Source: Tachypleus tridentatus (lineage: Eukaryota > Arthropoda > Merostomata > Xiphosura > Limulidae). From it: 64,000 nucleotides of DNA. Shown here one piece after another: positions 58,408 to 64,000 of the stretch (positions are counted from its first letter, which is position 1; each line of letters opens with the position of its first letter). Under the pieces are notes generated by a model. That model was given only the letters and a program-made list of their open reading frames with translations. It searched no databases and was not told where the DNA came from. The position numbers were made by a program, and so were the translations under genes. The stretch covers positions 76,003,558 through 76,067,557 of the forward strand of contig NC_134825.1 of NCBI RefSeq assembly GCF_004210375.1. The letters run 5' to 3'.

Positions 58408-58729
58408 AAAAAGCCAATTTACTTTTTGGCAATAAAGTATATCAGTGATGCTCATGTAATAGCATTGTGCTATGACAGCAAGAAACACAAATGAATGTCA
58501 GTGTCATGCTCAGCTTTAGTGAGGAATTGAAATAACTATGTGATTGCCACTGACAAGATCTGTAATAACTATCTGATTGTTCTTGTCAGTGGCAATCACA
58601 GTTATTACATATCTTCACTAAAGCTTAGCATGACACTGACATTCATTTGTGTTTCTTGCTGTCATAGCACAACACTATTACATCAGCATCACTGATATAC
58701 TTGATTGCCAAATAGTAAATTGGCTTTTT
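58408..58729. repeat. ~150-bp inverted repeat inside the piggyBac copy
   Basis: Arms about 58408-58557 and 58580-58729 are reverse complements over most of their length (GACAGCAAGAAACACAAATG on the left, CATTTGTGTTTCTTGCTGTC on the right), with a spacer of about 22 bases. Part of the junction (GATTGTTCTTGTCAGTGGCA) is also directly repeated at 58372 and 58574. Confidence 0.95.
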
Positions 58730-59841
58730 GTCACACCACACAACTGCAGCTATCTTACCATTGTACAACAATGAATAAGAACCACAGTCAATTTTCCTTT
58801 TGATAACTTCCTTAGAAAATTTCTTCCCATTATTCAAAGACGTACCACACAATCGTATATCTTGTTTCTCCAGCAAGTGCTGTGCAACATTTACAGAATT
58901 GCAAAACTTATCAGTAAATATGCAGTGATTTTGTCCTTCAAACGGATTTCACAACCGAGCCACCAAGCACCCTCTCACACCCAGGACTGTCTCCAATGGT
59001 GGATCCACATCAACTTTTCCCATATACATCTCCCCATTCATAATGCATCCACTTTTGTTTTTGCATAAAAGACATGTTTTTAGACCCCATTTGATTGGTT
59101 TGTCTTTGATATATTACTTGATGCCCAGCACACTTTTTGTGAGTATCATTCCTTCATCCAGGGACAGTGTACAATCAGTAAACACAGTATTGTTGGCCAC
59201 AATGATGTCAAACATTGATCTGCTCTTCTATATTTTGTTTGACTTGTCAGCATTTGGATCTCTTTCATTTATGCAGTGCAACACTGACAAGGTAACTAAA
59301 AATAGATCTCAAATGAAAACCTTACCAAATTCAAGTGTAGATGTAATCCAGCTATCCTTCTTCTTCCAATACATCTTATTCCTATCTTTGTAGATCAGGA
59401 TCTCAATGGTATGTCAACACCCAAATAAAGCTTTTAGTTCAAGAACAGTAACCAGATCAAACAATTTAGCACAGTAGCTGTTAGGTATTACTTCTTTTAC
59501 ATATTCAGCTTGACAGTGTTTCCTGCGTGATAAGATTCCATGTAGATTCCTCCCAAAACAATGAAAAAACAACAAACCAGCAGCATACTCTCGCTTGAAA
59601 TTCAATTCAAGATGGATCAACATTTTCAACAGTTTGAATTCAGCATCTGTGCCCGAAAATGAAGTAATTTTAGTTGACCAAGTCGACTGACAATCATCAG
59701 GAGTTCATAACGATGAACAGGTAACTTGTTACCAGAAGTCTTGATATTACTATATTCGCTTTCAAAGTCATTGCCATAATAGTCACTGTCTAGAATGTCC
59801 TCTGAATCAGACTCCAACAATTTCCTAACCTGGGTGGCCAT
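58500..59841 (-). pseudogene. piggyBac transposase remnant
   Basis: Starts MATQVRKLLESDSEDILDSD (ATG 59839-59841), the acidic N-terminus usual in this family. Later pieces: YWKKKDSWITS, LSLDEGMILTKS (first catalytic Asp), KPIKWGLKTCLLCKNKSG, IFTDKFCNSVN (second Asp) and AAVVWCDKKPIYYLA (third Asp region), close to PGBD4-type proteins. Several stops and frame changes separate the pieces. The C-terminal part is disrupted by the inverted duplication at 58408-58729. Confidence 0.9.
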
Positions 59842-60525
59842 AAATCTTTGTCTTTTTCACAACTTACATAACTGCTATCTGGTGTTTTTACATTTTCTTT
59901 TTGTCTCTCTTGACTGTCTGGTTAGAATCTTATATTTCAACATGACAATGCCATCAAAACAATGTTAAAATATCCTTAAAATGTTAAAAATTACTTTCAC
60001 TTTCAAACTGTAAATGCAACAACAACTAAGAGTCAGTCTATTTTTGGAAAAGAAATTCCAGTAGACTCCGAGGTGTGTGCCAAGTAAGCAATAATTTAGC
60101 ACTGGCAACTTTACTGACCTGCCATGTTATACTGGTAGATGGTCAGGCTGGAAAACTGGCCTTTCAGGCACATACACCTCTCCATTAGGCTGGATTTCTA
60201 GCTTGTAGGGTTCAAAGGGTTAAGTAATTTGATGTTTTTATTTGTTACAACAATCAGTGTAAAGAAATTAGCAAAACATACTTGACGAAATCACTCAGTT
60301 TTTATGTAACATACACACTGGGATCCAAGAAGTAAATGCTGAGACTAAACTGAATACTGATTGTACATTTTAAATTATTTTGTGCAACTCGTACATTATA
60401 GAAACCTCAAAATTACTGAATTATTGGACCCACAAGCAATATGATAAATAAACAAACTAGGAACTTTTTTAATTGATGAGATACAAGAACCCCATTAATA
60501 ATTATAGGATTAAACATTAACTTAC

Positions 60526-60647
60526 TTTTTCTTATGAGAATTCCCAAAAGCTAATTCCATTATATGTTGCAGAGCTTTGATGATGGCCTTACCTTGTTGA
60601 GTATGTTGTTCAAATTTTGATTTTACAGCAGATTTTGAAAGACATTC
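60526..60647 (-). CDS. Mfn: Mitofusin internal exon (end of GTPase / start of HR1)
   Basis: 40 codons plus two bases between a TTTTCTAG acceptor and GTAAGT donor. Reads ECLSKSAVKSKFEQHTQQGK then AIIKALQHIMELAFGN. This matches vertebrate MFN1 ECISKSAVKTKFEQHTIRAKQ almost residue for residue, so the family is secure. Joined to 57130-57347 it reads HKKKKEKMEMRKE in frame. Earlier exons (GTPase domain) are expected beyond 64000 on the minus strand. Confidence 0.95.
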
Positions 60648-60970
60648 CTAGAAAACCAAAAATTTGTCATATACGTAAAAGCTTAAATACAGGCTACAGG
60701 TACGAAACAACACTACAATATATTAATGCCAGAACAATTAGCTAATAAAGGAGAAAAATCCACAGTCTGAAGTTTGACAATTTTAAAATTAGTTAATACC
60801 AATGCTTATAAGAGAATACCACAGGAAATCAAAATTTTTACTTTATAAATAAAATATTAAAACTAAAATATTTATTCAACTTTAAAAAATTTCAAAAAAA
60901 GAGAATGCAATTAATTCACATGAATATATATAACACATAAATCAACTGTGAAACAGAGATGCCAACTATT

Positions 60971-61560
60971 TCAAATGACTGAGCGTAATGATTGTAGACA
61001 GAGCCCGTACAGATATTGTACAACCCCTGGATACAGTTTTGAGTCATCCATGTCTGTGGATCCATCTGTGGCTAAACTGTAAACACTGTTAGTAAGTATG
61101 CTTGAAATCATTTTATCATTTTCACAACCCAACATTTGTACAGTGGCTGTAGTTTTGGTTCTAGCACAGCCATATTTTTTTGCTACATGAGAGTCTGGGA
61201 ACATTTTTCTGAATAGATGTCCTGCATGATCGGCTACTGCTAGGGGTAAATTATGAGCAATGACAAATTGCGTGAACATCACTTCTGCACGTATGGTTTC
61301 ATATTCTGAATTCTTACTCATAAATGTTGTTATCTGCATCGTTTTTGTCTTTGCCTCAGCCTTTTGTTGGTGAGATGCCGATTTTGTATGTCTGGAACAA
61401 TAGTTTATCCCGCCATGCACCACAGAAAAATCAATGTGACAAACTGTACAAAACGCATGACTGTCACTGATTTTTGATGCAATGACTGGATATTTTCCAC
61501 TATACTCTTTCCTAAATTTTTGATTCACAGTTTTAGTCCTTTTACATTTGCAAGAAATAA
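60971..61560 (-). pseudogene. BED-finger hAT-like transposase, N-terminal part
   Basis: Reads KRTKTVNQKFRKEY, then a BED-type finger (FCTVCHIDFSVVHGGINYC, RHTKSASH with Cys-Cys-His-His). Then FVIAHNLPLAVADHAGHLF, KKYGCARTKTTATV and YSLATDGSTDM, the last resembling the first catalytic block of hAT transposases. About 185 codons are open, then the sequence runs into the terminal repeat. The catalytic core and dimerisation domain are missing, so it cannot be functional alone. No ATG opens the frame. Confidence 0.82.
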
Positions 61561-62009
61561 GACAATCTGGTGAATGAAGCCTCTTATTTTCATCTTGTGA
61601 ACGATCGTATTGGTGTTTCTATGCCACTTAAAAAATGAGAAATACCCATCTACACGAGCGCTGATTGGCTGACAAGCAATGATGACATGCATGGATTCCC
61701 TCATGTACCCAGTATGGAGAAGCACCGCACTCAAACTATTAGTAGATGTTGGAGAACAAATATATTTTATTATTTCAAGCACAATCATGATTATCGCAAG
61801 TAGCCATTTGGTCTATGTCTTTTATTTATTATCAAAATTTATTTCTATCTCACTAGCAATTTTTTTTCACCCCTTTCAAGCACTGGGGGAACAATTTATC
61901 ACTCTATTGTATAGGCCTATATAATATACAATAATTTGGGAATTGACACAAGTCGTAATATTTGTCTGTATGAGCGTATAGTCGTAATGTATACACCAAA
62001 ATCGAAATA

Positions 62010-62334
62010 GTTAGTTAGTTAGTTATCACCATTAAATTCCATCAAGGAACATTGGGCCGCAATCGCTTGCGGATTCTTCAACAGGTATTTAAGTGAGTAG
62101 GTTGTTGCACCGTGCCGTCCCTAATTTAGTAGTGTAAAACTAGAGGGAAGGCAGCTAGTCATCACCACCCACCGCCAACTCTTGGGCTATTCTTTTACCA
62201 ACGAATAGTGGGATTGACCGTAACTTTATAACGCCCCCACGGCTGGGAGGGCGAGCATGTTTAGCGCGACGCGGGCGCGAACCCGCGACCCTCGGATTAC
62301 GAGTCGCATGCCTTACGCGCTTGGCCATGCCAGG
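62010..62334 (-). mobile_element. SINE family A variant with a different 3' tail, inserted in the hAT-like element
   Basis: The 14-bp target duplication CCAAAATCGAAATA lies at 61996-62009 and 62335-62348. Read on the minus strand, the head and middle are family A. The 3' part is unlike other copies: after the 'CTAAATTAGGGACGGC' region it continues into TTGAAGAATCCGCAAGCGAT, 'CCTTGATGGAATTTAATGG' and an (AACT)n tail instead of the (AAAC)n-type tail. Confidence 0.9.
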
Positions 62335-62381
62335 CCAAAATCGAAATAATTACTCTCAAATCATAATGGTTGGCATCTCTG

Positions 62382-64000
62382 GTGAAATCCACTCTCACAA
62401 AATGATGAATTACAATTTTACAACTTGTACTTTGGGCTTATCAATGTTTTGATTGCTTAAAAAAACAACTTAATCTTCCAACACTGATAAATTTTAAATT
62501 ACCTTTCCAGTGATTTTAGAAGCAAAAGATCATGAAAACAATTCACCTGCCAGATGTGATAACTAACCTTTCCCATAACGAATATCTCTCAACTACCTGC
62601 CTACATCTTTCACCATGAGAGTATTTTGGAGCAGGTCAAGAATCATTAATCAATCTTCACAATTTACTGACCTAACCTTTTAACATTATGTAAATAACAT
62701 TATCCAAAGTGGTAACATTGAACACATTTACTGGCTTTTCATGGATAGCTCAGCTTTCATAGTAAAAAAACTTACATGTATTAAAAAAAGAAAGGTAGGA
62801 TATATAGTAACAGATGAATAAATATCTACTAAAATCTTAGAAAAAGCAGTTTAATACTTAGCTAAATTTTCTATTTCACACACGTCAAAGCTATGCTGAA
62901 TTGTTTCAAGTGCTTTCAGTTGCAACCTTCACACAAACAACATTTTTGTTCATATCCTATCAAAGTATCATATTGACCATGGCAAGAAAATTGCCATTTG
63001 TTCTGTATTTTAGGTCAAGCAGGATTGAAAAATCAATATAATAAAAAATAAATATAAATGTATAATGTTATGAGATTTAAACCATTTAATCTAAATATTT
63101 ATGTTTTGTGTTATAATATGTAGTTATGCTAGAATGAAAAAGGTATAACAATTATTTCCTAAATTTTTATGGTGGTCAAATAGATTGAATCCACAGAGAA
63201 GTGTTTGATAACTATCTGGATATTACAAAGATTTATCATCTGAAATTTGAAAATTTTCTGATGCATAAAAGAGTATTTTTAATCTTGAAATGAAAAATTA
63301 CTTTCCATGTTGGATTGGCAACATGAGAAAAGTAAAAAAAACTATGAGAAAAACATTACTTAACAAACCTTAAGATTTAATTTTTAAAAATATGTTACTT
63401 TGGAAAGTATTATAATATTTATTGATAAGCTGCTTATGTGAAGTGTTTGGGTTCATAGAAGGACATCCAAGGTTGACCAGAAAGGAAACAAGAATGAGTA
63501 GCCCCTTACTGAATGATAAAGCCACCACTGTTGAATTGTTGCAATAGATCATGATTAGTCTAATGCTGAGAAGAGGAAGAAAGTGAACCAAAGCTCATTA
63601 AACTGTTGGAAGTTTCAAGATCTTAACACAGTAAGACCTTCTGGCCATATACCATGGTCCTGAAACCTCATATTAACTAATCCAGATCTTTTAAGGAAGT
63701 ATTTTTACTAAAGATTTGTTTGTGAGAATTGTCAGTTTCATTACTAATCTGACTGCAAAGTAATTTTCATGTTATGATAAAAAATACTCTATTTTCCATA
63801 CTAAAAGTATCAAATATCATTTGTATAATCTTTACATACCCCTGAATATCTTTTTCTTGTTTTTTTAAGTAAAACTTTATATTTTATCATTAATTCCTGT
63901 TCTCCAGCTGGCCAATATGGCTGACATCATAACCACCATAAAAAATTAGGAAATAAATACAAGTTTGTTTGTTTTTATTCGAAAATGACTACAGGTTATG
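62382..64000. other. Probable mitofusin intron; no exon recognised
   Basis: AT-rich, no element or conserved coding segment seen on either strand. The next 5' mitofusin exon was searched for by its expected FERRFE-like end and not found here. Confidence 0.5.

Larger units (their letters stand above)
57823..60219 (-). mobile_element. piggyBac DNA transposon, full length, broken, in a mitofusin intron
   Basis: The 2397-bp element is flanked by TTAA (57819-57822 and 60220-60223), the piggyBac target. Its ends are CCCTTTGAACC and GGTTCAAAGGG. It encodes piggyBac transposase on the minus strand. It lies in the intron between the mitofusin exons at 60526-60647 and 57130-57347. Confidence 0.96.
60954..62381 (-). 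mobile_element. hAT-like DNA transposon, internally deleted, in a mitofusin intron
   Basis: Terminal repeats CAGAGATGCCAAC at the left and the complement GGTTGGCATCTCTG at the right. A matching GTGAAA lies just outside both ends (60948-60953, 62382-62387). This six-base match is shorter than the 8 bp usual for hAT. It contains a transposase N-terminal part and a later SINE insertion (62010-62334). Confidence 0.82.

Noticed and set aside
58196-58435. Plus-strand 79-codon frame
   Set aside because: Antisense to the piggyBac remnant and overlapping its inverted duplication.

Overview
The window is AT-rich, intron-rich animal DNA with no prokaryotic features. It holds exons of three host genes: one on the plus strand and two on the minus strand. 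These are embedded in many transposable-element copies and tandem repeats. At least a dozen copies of one tRNA-derived SINE family, with a constant middle region ending near 'TAGTCTTACACTGCTAAATT', occur throughout. From memory this family is typical of horseshoe crabs (Limulus/Tachypleus/Carcinoscorpius), so a chelicerate is my best guess. That is inference, not a database result.

Layout: 1-15.1 kb has no host exon I can recognise. It carries two Tc1-like DNA transposons (1606-3229 and 9295-10917, the second inserted in a 37-bp minisatellite), SINEs and degenerate tandem arrays. 15.18-28.95 kb is a class I facilitative glucose transporter gene (GLUT/SLC2A, plus strand) with 11 coding exons, all with GT/AG junctions. 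It encodes about 477 residues. Exons 5 and 10 each carry a one-base indel, so the conceptual reading frame is broken although everything else looks functional. Its introns hold dense SINE clusters, a Penelope-type foldback and a ~120-bp tandem repeat. 29-41.1 kb holds the 3' flank, a decayed CR1-like LINE (minus) and a whole-length but broken hAT element (35052-37633) with clear TIRs and an 8-bp target duplication.

41.1-52.5 kb has five minus-strand exons with matching phases that end in an acidic tail. They look like the 3' part of a host gene I cannot name. Its introns contain a Penelope-like element with reverse transcriptase and GIY-YIG remnants between inverted terminal repeats, plus a 78-bp mariner-type miniature element. 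54.2-55.7 kb is a 41-42 bp minisatellite next to a 500-N assembly gap. 57.1-60.7 kb has two minus-strand exons of mitofusin (end of the GTPase/HR1 region). The upstream exons lie beyond the window. The downstream exons (transmembrane part and HR2) were not found and may be in or around the gap. A piggyBac element (57823-60219, TTAA-flanked) sits in the intron between the two mitofusin exons. A hAT-like element (60954-62381), itself carrying a SINE with an unusual tail, sits in the next intron.

A recurring theme is inverted duplication. There are foldbacks in the piggyBac copy (about 150-bp arms), the hAT copy (30-bp perfect arms), the SINEs at 14.3 kb and the Penelope-type ends at 17.8, 41.3 and 50.2-51.8 kb. 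The last group carries hammerhead-ribozyme-like core motifs and is the most interesting noncoding signal here.
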